Origin: an uncultured Prosthecobacter sp.
Lineage (GTDB): Bacteria; Verrucomicrobiota; Verrucomicrobiia; Verrucomicrobiales; Verrucomicrobiaceae
Length of the DNA: 31,590 nucleotides
NCBI GenBank assembly: GCA_947523045.1
Contig: CANNUR010000006.1
Location: 1-31,590 of the forward strand
Direction of reading: 5' to 3'
Each line of letters begins with the position of its first letter. Position 1 is the first letter of the stretch. Under the pieces are notes generated by a model. That model was not told where the DNA came from. It was given only the letters and a program-made list of their open reading frames with translations, and ran no database searches. Shown here in pieces: positions 1 to 10,703 of the stretch. The position numbers were made by a program, and so were the translations under genes.

Positions 1-798
1 GCGGAAGACCGCGCCGCGGCCGTCGCCGCGCAACACCTGGCCGTCCGCCGTCTTCACGTCGTAGCTGCGGTCGCCCACCGAGAAGTACAGTTTGCCGTCC
101 GGGCCGCGGATGATGCCGTGCAGGTCATGGCCGATGAAGGAGACGCGCACGCCGAAGTCGCCGGCGACCGCCTCATGCGTGTCAGCGCGGCCGTCGTTGT
201 TGCCGTCGGTCATCTTCCAGACCTTCGGAATGCAGGTGAAATAGACGGCGTCGCGCTCGGCCAGCAGCGAGAAGCCGATGCCGTCCTCGGCGGCCTTGAA
301 GCGGTCGGAGAACAGCGTGCGCCGGTCGGGCGCGCCGTTGCCGTCGCTGTCCTCGAGGCGGATGACGCGGTCGGCGACCGAGGTGAACCAGTTCGCCGGG
401 AAGTTGGCCTTGAACTTCTCGTAGAGGGCGAGGCGGTCGGCGAGGGTGAGCGCCTTGAAATCGTCGCGGATCATTTCGTTGGCGCCGCGCAGGTCGGGCA
501 CGCCGAGCCAGAAGCGGTTGGCCTCGCTGACAAAGACCCGGCCGCGCGGATCGACGTCCAGGCTGGCGGCGTTTTCGACGAAGGGGAACGTCACCCAGGT
601 GGCGCCCTCGAAGCCGTCGTGCTTGATCGCGCCGCGGAAGGGGCCAAGGGCGTTGGACAGCGCCGGCAGCTCGGTTTCCGGCACGGTTGGCAGGGCCTTG
701 AACTTGCCGGCAAGTTCCTGGGCATTGGCGGCCTGGGAGGCGGTTGGCGCCAGGAGGGCGGCGGCGAGGCTGGCGCGGAGAAGGGGACGGAGGTGCAT
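1..798 (-). CDS. PVC-type membrane-bound dehydrogenase-like protein (N-terminal 266 residues, runs off left edge)
   Basis: The N-terminal part of a secreted beta-propeller protein, cut by the left edge of the window; the frame stays open to base 1. The start is the ATG at 798, followed by a signal peptide (Arg near the N-terminus, Ala/Leu-rich core, likely cleavage near residues 23-26). The body carries features of the Planctomycete/Verrucomicrobia 'putative membrane-bound dehydrogenase' family: DVDPRGRVFVSEANRFW, a DSDGNGAPD calcium-like loop, then HDLHGIIRGPDGKLYFSVGDRS. In this family a PVC-type haem c domain with CxxCH usually follows the propeller. It would lie outside the window, so haem binding is inferred. 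The gene lies 120 bp downstream of the PSD1 gene on the same strand and is probably the last visible member of the sigma-factor operon. The substrate is unknown. Confidence 0.72.
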   Translation of the reverse strand, partial: MHLRPLLRASLAAALLAPTASQAANAQELAGKFKALPTVPETELPALSNALGPFRGAIKHDGFEGATWVTFPFVENAASLDVDPRGRVFVSEANRFWLGVPDLRGANEMIRDDFKALTLADRLALYEKFKANFPANWFTSVADRVIRLEDSDGNGAPDRRTLFSDRFKAAEDGIGFSLLAERDAVYFTCIPKVWKMTDGNNDGRADTHEAVAGDFGVRVSFIGHDLHGIIRGPDGKLYFSVGDRSYDVKTADGQVLRGDGRGAVFR

Positions 799-918
799 CG
801 GCGGATTGCGGAAATCCGGCCTGTTTAGCAGGTTTTGGCCGGGTTGGCGCGAAGAATTACGCCAGTCAGCCCGGTCCGGCGCCGGAACTTCCACCGGCTG
901 CCGCGTCGCGGTCCGCCG

Positions 919-3305
<2,387 letters not shown>

Positions 3306-3309
<4 letters not shown>

Positions 3310-4751
3310 GGCGATGAGGCGGCTTCCGTTTTCTTGTGTTCCAGCCAGTTGGCGAGGGCCTCGGCGGGCCAGTTCCCGCTGAGCACGCGCGTGTGGCCGT
3401 CGCTCTGCCACAGGTGCCAGGAGGGTGCGTCGTTGTGCAGGGCGGCATAGGTCAGTTCCGTGGCGGACTTCCAGGCCGGCAGGGTGCGGCACTGCCAGCC
3501 CGGATGTGCCGGCGACAGGATCTGCGTGGCGCCGGTGGCCAGTTCGACAACGGCGACCGCATCGGTTTCGCTTTCGACGATGGCGACGTGTCGTCCGTCC
3601 GGGGAGGCGGTGAACCAGCCGAGATTGGCCGGCAGATCTCCGGGGGCGGTCGGTACGGGCACCACGGTTTTGCCGTCGGCCAAAAACAGACGCGGTGCCA
3701 GTTCCGCGTCGGGGGCGGCGGCCGGCAGGGTCACCGGCAGGCTGGCAAACAGCACGCGGCCGTCGGCCAGCACCTGCAGCAGCGGGCGGTTGAATTGCAG
3801 GGCCGTTGCCAAGGAGGTGGGTTCGCCGAGGCGGTCGGGACCGCGGTGCTCGACCGGTTGGCCGTTGGGGCCGATTTCGAGCCGCGGTCGCAGCACAACG
3901 CCGTTCGGGGCCACGACTTCCAGGCGCAGCAGGCTGACGAGTTTTTCGCCCTCGCCGCCCAAGGGGGCCATGAAGACGAGCGAACGGCCGTCGGGCGTCC
4001 AGTCGAAGGCGGCGCTGACCTGGCGGGCGACGACAAGCCCCGGGCTGCCGTCGAGGGGCAGTACTTCCAGGACGGGGCTGCGGCCGTCATCATCCAAGCT
4101 GAGCATGGCCAGCAGCGGTTGCCTGGGCGAGACGCGTGGCAGGTGCAGCGGCTTGAGCAGCCGTCGCACCAGAGGCCGGGTCTCGGTGACACGGCCCTCC
4201 TTGTCGAGTTGCATCAGGAGCAGTTCCTGGAGGGGGTGACCGGCTTCCGGTCGACTCAGGGCGTTGGCAAGTTCGGTGCCCTTGGGTAGGGCCCGCAGCC
4301 GTGTTTCGATCTCCGCCGGCGTGCGCTCATGATGCAGGCGCAGCGCGGCGGCGAAGCGCTGGCTTTGCAGTTCGGAGAGGCCGTTCATGAGGTCGTCGAG
4401 GGCCTGCGCATCGCGCACCGCCGCCTGCAGCAGCGGCAGCACCAGGGGCAGCAGGGCTTCAACCGCCTGCACTTCCGTCGCCGGCAGCAGCGCGCGCGCC
4501 TCCTCCCAGCGGTGAACCACGCGTGTCCGCATGGCCACAAAGCCGTCGCCTGTGGGAAGCCAGCTCACGGATTGCACCTCGCTGGTTCCGTCCAGGACAG
4601 GGCCGAGTTGGCCATCGCTGTCAGTCAGGTGCAGGCCGTCGGCGAGACGAACAAGGGCGCGGTCGCCCTGCGGCGACCACCAGGCCCGTTCCTCGGGAAA
4701 GCAGCCCGCGAGGAGCAGGAGGGGCAGCATCAGACAGCATGGCAGCTTCAT
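3306..4751 (-). CDS. beta-propeller-like lipoprotein of the sigma-factor operon
   Basis: A 481-residue predicted lipoprotein. The N-terminus has Lys3, a hydrophobic core and a lipobox LLAGC, so Cys16 should be lipidated. The middle and C-terminal parts contain repeats like those of TolB/PD40 beta-propellers: WWSPQGDRALVRL, FDWTPDGRSLVFM and WFTASPDGRHVAIVE. Between the first and later blades is a helical, Leu/Ala-rich insert (about residues 90-180). The gene starts with an ATGA overlap with the anti-sigma gene and ends with an ATGA overlap with the PSD1 gene, so the three are likely co-translated. A longer in-frame reading to 5936 exists but would run through the anti-sigma and sigma genes, so it is rejected. 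No specific family is recognised. It may be an assembly, sensing or substrate-binding partner of the downstream cytochrome proteins; this is inference from position. Confidence 0.75.
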
Positions 4752-5203
4752 CGCAGGGAGGTGGCAGGTGGTGAAGCGGTGTCGACACGCAGGACCTGGA
4801 TGCCCGCGCCGGACGGATCGAAGGACATGCGGTACTTGGCCCACGGGCTGGCTGGACGCGGCGTCGCGGTGGCGAGGGGGAGGGGCGGGTTGCCGCGGCC
4901 GGCGAGGTAGCCGCCGGCGCCGGCCAGGCCGGCCAGAAGGAGCACGGCGGCGGCGCGGGCCAGGCGGTGGGGCCAGTGGGGGCGGAGGGCGTTTCGGGTG
5001 GGCGGCGTGGCGGGCACGCGCGCCAGTTCGGGGTGCTGCAGCACGGCGGCTTGGGTGGTGGTCAGTGCGGCGAGCAGACGCTCGGCTTCGGCACGCGCCG
5101 GAGCATGGGTGGCGAGATGGTGCTCCAGCAGCTCCGCCGCTTCGGGCGAAAGCTCGCCGAAGTGGCGGTCGATGAGCAGGGCATGCAGGGACTCGGGTTT
5201 CAT
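4748..5203 (-). CDS. single-span anti-sigma factor, zinc-less
   Basis: A 151-residue protein encoded 5 bp after the ECF sigma gene. Residues 1-50 resemble the cytoplasmic anti-sigma helix bundle (HFGELSPEAAELLEHHLATHAP). One transmembrane segment rich in Ala, Leu and Gly follows near residues 85-105. The last 45 residues or so would be periplasmic and are Pro/Ala-rich. The usual zf-HC2 pattern His-x3-Cys-x2-Cys reads His-x3-His-x2-Ala here and the protein contains no Cys, so it cannot be a classical zinc-binding anti-sigma factor. The start is the ATG at 5203; the frame is open further upstream but would overlap the sigma gene. The end overlaps the lipoprotein gene by ATGA. The anti-sigma role rests on position, size and topology. 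Confidence 0.72.
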   Translation of the reverse strand: MKPESLHALLIDRHFGELSPEAAELLEHHLATHAPARAEAERLLAALTTTQAAVLQHPELARVPATPPTRNALRPHWPHRLARAAAVLLLAGLAGAGGYLAGRGNPPLPLATATPRPASPWAKYRMSFDPSGAGIQVLRVDTASPPATSLR

Positions 5204-5208
5204 GGGGG

Positions 5209-5706
5209 TCAGTCGGCGGTTTCGTGGTGCAGCCGTTCGCGCACTGCGGCGATGGCATGGTGGAGTCGGGAGCGCACGGTGCCGAGCGGGATGCCCAGCG
5301 CCTCGGCGATCTCGGCGTAGGAGAGGGATTGAGTGAAGCGCAGGTCGAGGATCTCGCGCTGCAGCGGCGGCAGGGCGGCGATGGTTTCGCGGGCGGCCTC
5401 GACGCGCAGGTCGCGCGCCGGTGCGGGCACCTCGGCGGCGGCGGCATCGAAGGGCACGGTGCGCTCGCGGGCATGGCGCGACCAGACTGCCTGGCTGAGA
5501 TGACGGGCGATGCCAAACAGGTAGCCGCGCGCGCATTTCGGCGTGCGGCCGTCGCGCAGGCCGCGCGCCATCTCCAGGAAGGTTTCCTGAACGAGATCCT
5601 GCACCGTTTCCGTGCCGGCATGCCGGCGCGCAAAGTAGCGCGCGAGGTCGGCGGCGCTCTCGGTGAAGAGGCGTTCCAAAAAGGGCGGTTGGTCCGTGGT
5701 ATCCAA
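5209..5706 (-). CDS. ECF-family RNA polymerase sigma factor (sigma-70 regions 2 and 4)
   Basis: A 165-residue extracytoplasmic-function sigma factor. Region 2 lies at about residues 10-75, with the characteristic ETVQDLVQETFLEMARGL helix. Region 4 lies at about residues 105-160 and includes LPPLQREILDLRF and the helix-turn-helix AEIAEALGIPLGTVRSRL. There is no sigma region 3 or extra C-terminal domain, as expected for the family. The start is a TTG at 5706: an in-frame TAG lies 39 bases upstream and no ATG, GTG or other TTG lies between, so TTG is effectively forced. It is the first gene of the minus-strand operon that continues with the anti-sigma factor, lipoprotein and cytochrome genes. 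The likely job is to direct transcription of its own operon when the anti-sigma factor releases it. Confidence 0.93.
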   Translation of the reverse strand: MDTTDQPPFLERLFTESAADLARYFARRHAGTETVQDLVQETFLEMARGLRDGRTPKCARGYLFGIARHLSQAVWSRHARERTVPFDAAAAEVPAPARDLRVEAARETIAALPPLQREILDLRFTQSLSYAEIAEALGIPLGTVRSRLHHAIAAVRERLHHETAD

Positions 5707-5785
5707 GCGTCTTGCAGGCGATGAGCCGCCTGCGCAGGCAGGCTAGCAGTTTTCTCGTGGGCCTTTCGATGCAAAAGGTTCAGTG
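5707..5785. promoter_or_regulatory. divergent intergenic region with nested inverted repeats before the sigma gene
   Basis: This 79-bp spacer must hold the start signals for both the sigma operon (minus) and the hydrolase (plus). GCAGGCG at 5714-5720 pairs perfectly with CGCCTGC at 5727-5733 (6-nt loop), and a 12-bp palindrome covers 5728-5739. The hexamer GCAGGC recurs at 5714, 5734 and 5738. In the sigma mRNA this hairpin would sit 7 bases before the TTG start. On the minus strand TGAACCT (5782-5776) resembles an ECF-type -35 element of the GGAACTT kind, but I cannot make out a matching -10. On the plus strand AAAGG at 5774-5778 is a plausible ribosome-binding site for the hydrolase. Promoter assignments here are tentative. 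Confidence 0.4.
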
Positions 5786-6688
5786 ATGGTGAAAAAAGGC
5801 ACGCGGCGGGCGTTGACTGGCTGGATGCGTTTCTTCCTGCTGTTCTCCCTGCTGACCTTTGTGTCGTCGCTGCCCGCCCAAACCGCCGCCAAGGCCAAGG
5901 ATCCGGTCGATCAACTGGCGGCGGCGCTGACGCCATCGCGCAAGCTCGTTTACAAGCGTGTCGGCGATCGCGCCCTGGAGATGCACGTCTTTGAACCGGA
6001 GGGTCATCGTCCCACGGACCGTCGCGCCTGCTTCCTGACGATCCACGGCGGTGGCTGGGCCGGCGGGGCGCCGCCGCGCATGTATCCCTTTGCCGCCCAC
6101 TACGCGAGGCAGGGCTGGGTTGGCATCAGCCTGCAGTACCGTCTTTACAATCCCAAGGCCGGCACCAGCGTCTTTGACTGCGTCAAGGATGTGCGTTCGG
6201 CCATGCACTACCTTCGCGAACATGCCGGTGAACTGGGCATCGATCCGGCGAAGATCGTGGTCAGTGGTGGCTCGGCCGGCGGGCATCTGGCGGCGTCGAC
6301 GGCGCTGTTCGACGAGGTCAATGAGGCCGGCGAAGAGGGCAGGGTCACACCGGCCGCGCTCGTCCTGCTGTTCCCGGTCATTGACACTTCCGCCGAGGGG
6401 TATGGCCAGGCCAAGGTCGGCGAGCGCTGGCGCGAACTCTCGCCCCTGCACCGGGTGCGCCCGGGTCTGCCGCCGACGCTGGTTTTCCATGGCACGGGCG
6501 ACACCGTCACGCCCTTTGCCGGCGCCAAGGCCTTTCACGAGGCGATGCGTCAGGCGGGCAACACCTGCGAGCTGGATGTCAACGAGGGCGGGGTGCACGG
6601 CTACCTGATGTTCAACAGGGCGCTGTTCGACGACACCCTGCGCAAGTCGGACGCTTTTCTGCGCGCCCAAGGGTTGCTGGCACCGTAA
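5786..6688 (+). CDS. secreted alpha/beta hydrolase (esterase/lipase, BD-FAE-like)
   Basis: A 300-residue exported alpha/beta hydrolase. A basic N-terminus and a hydrophobic stretch (about residues 15-30, ending SSLPAQ) form a signal peptide. The oxyanion-hole motif HGGGW is at 87-91, the nucleophile elbow GGSAGG at 161-166 (Ser163), the acid Asp239 in HGTGDTVTPF, and the base His271 in GVHGY, so the triad is complete. Proteins of this type (carboxylesterase, acetyl-xylan esterase and dienelactone-hydrolase relatives) cleave esters; the substrate cannot be read from the sequence. I take the ATG at 5786 rather than the GTG one codon earlier because AAAGG sits about 7 bases before it. The gene stands alone, divergent from the sigma operon. 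Confidence 0.88.
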   Translation: MVKKGTRRALTGWMRFFLLFSLLTFVSSLPAQTAAKAKDPVDQLAAALTPSRKLVYKRVGDRALEMHVFEPEGHRPTDRRACFLTIHGGGWAGGAPPRMYPFAAHYARQGWVGISLQYRLYNPKAGTSVFDCVKDVRSAMHYLREHAGELGIDPAKIVVSGGSAGGHLAASTALFDEVNEAGEEGRVTPAALVLLFPVIDTSAEGYGQAKVGERWRELSPLHRVRPGLPPTLVFHGTGDTVTPFAGAKAFHEAMRQAGNTCELDVNEGGVHGYLMFNRALFDDTLRKSDAFLRAQGLLAP

Positions 6689-6733
6689 CTCCTGACCGTC
6701 GCGGGGATTTCATGCTTGCCCGTGGCGCCGCTT

Positions 6734-6763
6734 CCGGAGCAGACTCCGGCAACCCCCTTTTTT
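6734..6763 (+). terminator. possible intrinsic terminator after the hydrolase gene
   Basis: A perfect 6-bp GC stem (CCGGAG / CTCCGG, loop CAGA, 6734-6749) is followed after eight bases by six T (6758-6763). The gap between stem and T-run is longer than usual, so termination efficiency is uncertain. It lies between the hydrolase and moxR-type genes on the same strand. Confidence 0.35.
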
Positions 6764-6767
6764 GCCT

Positions 6768-7694
6768 GTGTCCGCCCGCCCCGTTCATCCCGCCGCCCAA
6801 GCCGAGGCAGACGCCCACCAGCTCGCCGCCCTCATCGGGGGGCTGGCGCAGATCATCCTCGGCAAGGAACCGGTCATCCGCCTGGCGGTGACCTGCCTGC
6901 TCGCGCGCGGCCACCTGCTCTTTGAAGACCAGCCGGGCGTGGGCAAGACCCTGCTCTCTCAGGCGCTCGCCCAGGCGCTGGGCCTGCAGTTCCGGCGCGC
7001 CCAGTTCACCAGCGACTTGCTGCCGGCCGACCTGCTTGGCGCCAACATCTTTGACCGCGCCTCGGGCGGCTTCGTGTTTCATCAGGGGCCGGTGTTCGCC
7101 CAGGTGCTGCTGGCCGACGAGATCAATCGGGCGACGCCGAAGACACAGTCGGCGCTGCTGGAGGCCATGGAGGAGGGCAAGGTCACCTGCGACGGCATCA
7201 CGCATGCCCTGCCAACCCCGTTCTTTGTCATCGCCACCCAGAACCCGTCCACGCAGATTGGTACCTTCATGCTGCCGGAGTCGCAGCTCGACCGCTTCCT
7301 GATGCGCCTGGCGCTCGGAGTGCCGGATCGCGAGGCCGAGCGCGCCATCCTGCAGGGGCAGGATCGCCGTGAGATGCTGCGCGCCCAGCCGGAGATCCTG
7401 CCTTGGGTCGCCCTGCGCGAGATGCAGGAGCGGGCGCGCCGGGTCTTCACCGCGCCGGCCCTGCTCGATTACGTGCAGGACCTGCTGGCGGCCACCCGTG
7501 CGCAGGGACATGGCCTGTCGCCGCGTGGCGGTCTGGCCCTGCTCGCGGCGGCGCGGGCCTGGGCGCTGGGACACGGGCGGGCGATGGTGCTGCCCGAGGA
7601 CGTGCAGGCGGTCGCTCCGGCCGTGATGGGGCACCGCCTGGCCGGCGGTGCCGCCGAGGCGGCGCGACTGCTCGAAGAGACCCCGGTGCCCTGA
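6768..7694 (+). CDS. MoxR-family AAA+ ATPase
   Basis: A 308-residue AAA+ ATPase of the MoxR family, chaperone-like proteins that help assemble or activate envelope or metal-binding complexes. Walker A is EDQPGVGKT (53-61), Walker B LLADEIN (114-120), followed by RATPKTQSALLEAMEEGKVT, the sensor-1 region FFVIATQNP, and the arginine-finger region PESQLDRFLMR. All are typical of MoxR. The start chosen is GTG at 6768. A TTG two codons earlier falls inside a T-run and is less likely. The next gene starts six bases after this stop codon. In many bacteria moxR is followed by a DUF58 gene and a transglutaminase (tgpA) gene; here those two are a single downstream gene. Confidence 0.93.
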   Translation: MSARPVHPAAQAEADAHQLAALIGGLAQIILGKEPVIRLAVTCLLARGHLLFEDQPGVGKTLLSQALAQALGLQFRRAQFTSDLLPADLLGANIFDRASGGFVFHQGPVFAQVLLADEINRATPKTQSALLEAMEEGKVTCDGITHALPTPFFVIATQNPSTQIGTFMLPESQLDRFLMRLALGVPDREAERAILQGQDRREMLRAQPEILPWVALREMQERARRVFTAPALLDYVQDLLAATRAQGHGLSPRGGLALLAAARAWALGHGRAMVLPEDVQAVAPAVMGHRLAGGAAEAARLLEETPVP

Positions 7695-7700
7695 GTGGTC

Positions 7701-10700
7701 ATGAGCGCGCCTGTTCCAGAGCAGAGCGACCGGCGGTCGGCGGCCGATCGCACCCGTCTGCGGCCGACACCGCACACCTTTTCCTGGCTCGGCCTGTGCG
7801 CGGCGATGCTGTATGCCGGTGCGGTGCAGTCGAACGGTGCCGCCTACCTGCTCGCCTTCCTCACCTTCGTGCTTGGCGCCGTCAGTGGCTTGCATGCGCG
7901 TGCGAACCTGCGCGGTCTCGAACTGCGCTGCGGCCTGGTGCGCCGCAGCGGGGAGGGGGAGGTGCTGCCGGTGGAACTGGTGGCCTGCGACGGCCTTTCC
8001 CACCACGGCATCGAACTCATGCTGGCGGGCGCCAGCGCGGGGCAGTGGCTGGAGGTCGTCGGACGCGGCGCGGTGACGCATCTGGAACTGCGCCTGCCGC
8101 CGGAGGGCACGCCGCTGCGCTTGTTCCTGCGCAGTGCCCACCCGATCGGCTTGTTTCAAGCCCGCCGCGAACTGCAGGTGCTTTTGCAACAGCCGCGCGT
8201 GCCCGCACCCGCCGGCAGCCTGCCCCTGCCGCCCCCCGAGTCTGGTGCCGATGCGGCGGCCGCCGCTGGCGGGGAGGTCGGTGGCAGCGAGGGAGAGGAC
8301 TATGCCGGCGTGCGCGAGTGGCGGCCGGGCGATTCCCTGCGCCGGGTCGACTGGCGCGCCCTGGCGCGTGGCCGGCCGCTGCTCGTCAAGACCTGGGCGG
8401 GGGGAGGCGGTCAGCGCCATTTCGACTGGCAGTCGCTGCCGTTGCCGGAGGCGGAACGCCCGGGCCAACTCGCCCGCTGGATCGAGGAGGCTGTGCGACT
8501 TGGTCTGACCTGGCGGCTGTCGCTGCCCGGCCGGGAAGTGCCTGCCGGCAGCGGTTCCGCGCACGCCGGACGCTGCCTGGCGGCGCTGGCGGAAGTGCAG
8601 CCGACCGGCGCGGCCGTGCAGGTCGGGCGTCGCCGTGTCAAGCCGCCGCCCAGCGCCGAACACGTGCGCCGGGTGGCGACGGCGCCTCTGGTGCTGCTGG
8701 GTACCGCGGTGCTGCTGGCAGCCTGGGTGCTGCTGGATTTTGTGGCTCCGGTCAGTGTCCTGCTGCTGGCAGTCTGCCTGGGGTGGCGACTGCTGCTCGC
8801 GCGCGGACAGGCTCCGCCGGCGCGCTACAGCGAGGGTTTCAGTGCCGCCCCGCGTCGCTGGCTGCCGGTGGTGCGCTTCTGGCCGCTGGTGGTTCTCGTC
8901 GGCGGGGTCACCCTGGTTCATCTCACGACCGACGGGGCCTGGGGCATGGAGTCCGGGGTGGCCGTGCTGCTGGTGCTGCTCGGCGCCAAGCTGCTCGAGT
9001 CGCGCACGCCGCACGACTTCCAGATTATTGCCATGATTGGTTGGTTCCTCTGCCTGTGTGGCTTGCTGACCGATCAGGGCATTGGCCGCACGCTGGGCAT
9101 GCTGGCCATCTACGGGGCGGTGGCGGTGGGCATGATCTGGATGCGTCGAGGCCCTGCCGAAGCGGGCGGCTCGCTGCGCCTGGGCGCTCGCCTGCTGGCC
9201 CAGGCGGCGCTGCCGGCACTGCTGCTGTTCCTGGTCTTCCCGCGCGTGAGCCTCGACACCCTGGCGCGCATGGGCACCGGCCAGCTTAGCCAGACCGGCG
9301 TGCCGGTGTCGCTCGAGCCGGGCCGTGTCTCGCAGGTGGCGAAGAGTGATGAAACCGCCTTCCGCGTACGCTTTCCCGATGCCGCCCCGCCCGTGCGCCA
9401 GCAGTTGTACTGGCGCTGCGTGGTGCTTTGGGAATGCAATGGCCTGAGCTGGCGGCGCGGACCGGTGTTCGCCTACACCGAGCACCGGCGCGACCGGCAG
9501 CCGGGTGACATCCGTCAGTCGGTGACACTGGAACCGCACGGCCAGCTCTGGCTGCCGGCGCTCGACCAGCCGGTCTGGGCGCGCGAGGGCGGCGAAACAC
9601 CCGGCCTCTACGCCGACCGCACCCTTGGCGCCAGTGAACCGGTGCGCAGCGCCCGTCGCTTCGAGGTGGTCTCGCGACCGAAGCTCGAACTGGAGCCGCT
9701 GCCGGTGTCGCGCCGACAGGCGGCTCTGCAACTGCCGTCGCGCCTGCCGGACTCGCTGCGTGAGCTGGCCGAGGGCTGGCGCCGCGAGGCGTCCGGGCCG
9801 GAGGCCATCGTGCAGGCGGCGCTGCAGTACTTCGCAACCGAGGGCTTTCGCTACACGCTGGAACCGGGCACCTACCTCGGGCCGACAGCCCTCGAGGATT
9901 TCCTGCTGCGCCGGCGCACCGGCTTTTGTGAGCACTTCAGCGCCGCGTTCGCCACCCTGATGCGCCTGGCTGGTGTGCCATCACGCATCGTCATGGGCTA
10001 CCTCGGGGGCGAGTACTCGGAACGCGGGGGGTATATGATTGTGCGGCAGTCGGACGCGCATGCCTGGACCGAGGTCTGGCTGGAGGGTTCCGGCTGGACG
10101 CGGGTGGATCCGACGGTTTCAGCGGCGCCGGCACGCGGTGATCTCGACCTGGAAAGTTACTTGCTTGGCGATGTGGAGGCGCTGGAGCGTTTCCGCAGCA
10201 GTTACTGGGGGCGCGGCCTGCAGCAGTTCCGTCTGTTTTGGGATCACCTCAACTTCCAGTGGTACAACACCGTCGTCAGTTTTGACGAGGAGGCGCAGCT
10301 CGAATGGTTGAGCTGGCTTGGTTTGAGCGGCCTGCCAAGGCGCGAATTGCTGCTCGGCCTCAGCCTTGGTGGTCTTGTTCTGACGCTGCTCGGGCTGCAC
10401 GACTGGCTGCGTCGCGCGGGTCGGGATCCGAATGCCTGGGCGCAGGCCTGGCGTGAGATCTGCGGTCGACTCGAACGCCAGGGCCTGCCGCCCCGACGGG
10501 CCGGCGAGGGGCCTCTGGCCTATGCCGAACGCGCGGCGCCCGGTCATCCGCAGATTCTGGTGCTGGCCCGCCGCTATGCCGAGGGGCGTTACGGACCGGT
10601 GGCGGCGGATGCCCGGGTCTTCCGCCGCGAGGCGCGCGCCCTGATCCGCTCCGGTACTCGCGGCTCGACAAAGGCCGCCGGCGGTGGTGAGATGCCGTCA

Positions 10701-10703
10701 TGA
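7701..10703 (+). CDS. DUF58-TgpA-transglutaminase fusion membrane protein
   Basis: A 1000-residue membrane protein that joins two normally separate families in one unbroken frame. Residues 1-300 are DUF58-like: two N-terminal transmembrane segments (about 27-62), then the DUF58 hallmark YAGVREWRPGDSLRRVDW beginning at residue 201. From about residue 325 come several transmembrane helices of the TgpA N-terminal (DUF3488) type, including GAKLLESRTPHDFQ. A transglutaminase-like core follows: TGFCEHFSAAFATLMRLAG with Cys743, SDAHAWTEVW with His787 and RVDPT with Asp803, a complete triad. A further membrane helix (about 883-899) precedes a cytoplasmic DUF4129-like tail. The ATG at 7701 is preferred to a GTG two codons earlier. 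Its stop overlaps the next gene by ATGA. The role is probably periplasmic peptide or cell-wall processing with the MoxR partner; the substrate is unknown. Confidence 0.9.
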   Translation: MSAPVPEQSDRRSAADRTRLRPTPHTFSWLGLCAAMLYAGAVQSNGAAYLLAFLTFVLGAVSGLHARANLRGLELRCGLVRRSGEGEVLPVELVACDGLSHHGIELMLAGASAGQWLEVVGRGAVTHLELRLPPEGTPLRLFLRSAHPIGLFQARRELQVLLQQPRVPAPAGSLPLPPPESGADAAAAAGGEVGGSEGEDYAGVREWRPGDSLRRVDWRALARGRPLLVKTWAGGGGQRHFDWQSLPLPEAERPGQLARWIEEAVRLGLTWRLSLPGREVPAGSGSAHAGRCLAALAEVQPTGAAVQVGRRRVKPPPSAEHVRRVATAPLVLLGTAVLLAAWVLLDFVAPVSVLLLAVCLGWRLLLARGQAPPARYSEGFSAAPRRWLPVVRFWPLVVLVGGVTLVHLTTDGAWGMESGVAVLLVLLGAKLLESRTPHDFQIIAMIGWFLCLCGLLTDQGIGRTLGMLAIYGAVAVGMIWMRRGPAEAGGSLRLGARLLAQAALPALLLFLVFPRVSLDTLARMGTGQLSQTGVPVSLEPGRVSQVAKSDETAFRVRFPDAAPPVRQQLYWRCVVLWECNGLSWRRGPVFAYTEHRRDRQPGDIRQSVTLEPHGQLWLPALDQPVWAREGGETPGLYADRTLGASEPVRSARRFEVVSRPKLELEPLPVSRRQAALQLPSRLPDSLRELAEGWRREASGPEAIVQAALQYFATEGFRYTLEPGTYLGPTALEDFLLRRRTGFCEHFSAAFATLMRLAGVPSRIVMGYLGGEYSERGGYMIVRQSDAHAWTEVWLEGSGWTRVDPTVSAAPARGDLDLESYLLGDVEALERFRSSYWGRGLQQFRLFWDHLNFQWYNTVVSFDEEAQLEWLSWLGLSGLPRRELLLGLSLGGLVLTLLGLHDWLRRAGRDPNAWAQAWREICGRLERQGLPPRRAGEGPLAYAERAAPGHPQILVLARRYAEGRYGPVAADARVFRREARALIRSGTRGSTKAAGGGEMPS

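Noticed and set aside
875..886. 12-bp perfect palindrome TCCGGCGCCGGA between the PSD1 and dehydrogenase genes
   Set aside because: No loop, no T-run and common in DNA of this composition; not enough for a regulatory call.
6612..9935. 1107-residue open frame on the minus strand opposite moxR and the fusion gene
   Set aside because: Gln/Arg/His-rich composition with no domain; the plus strand has clear AAA+, DUF58 and transglutaminase motifs.
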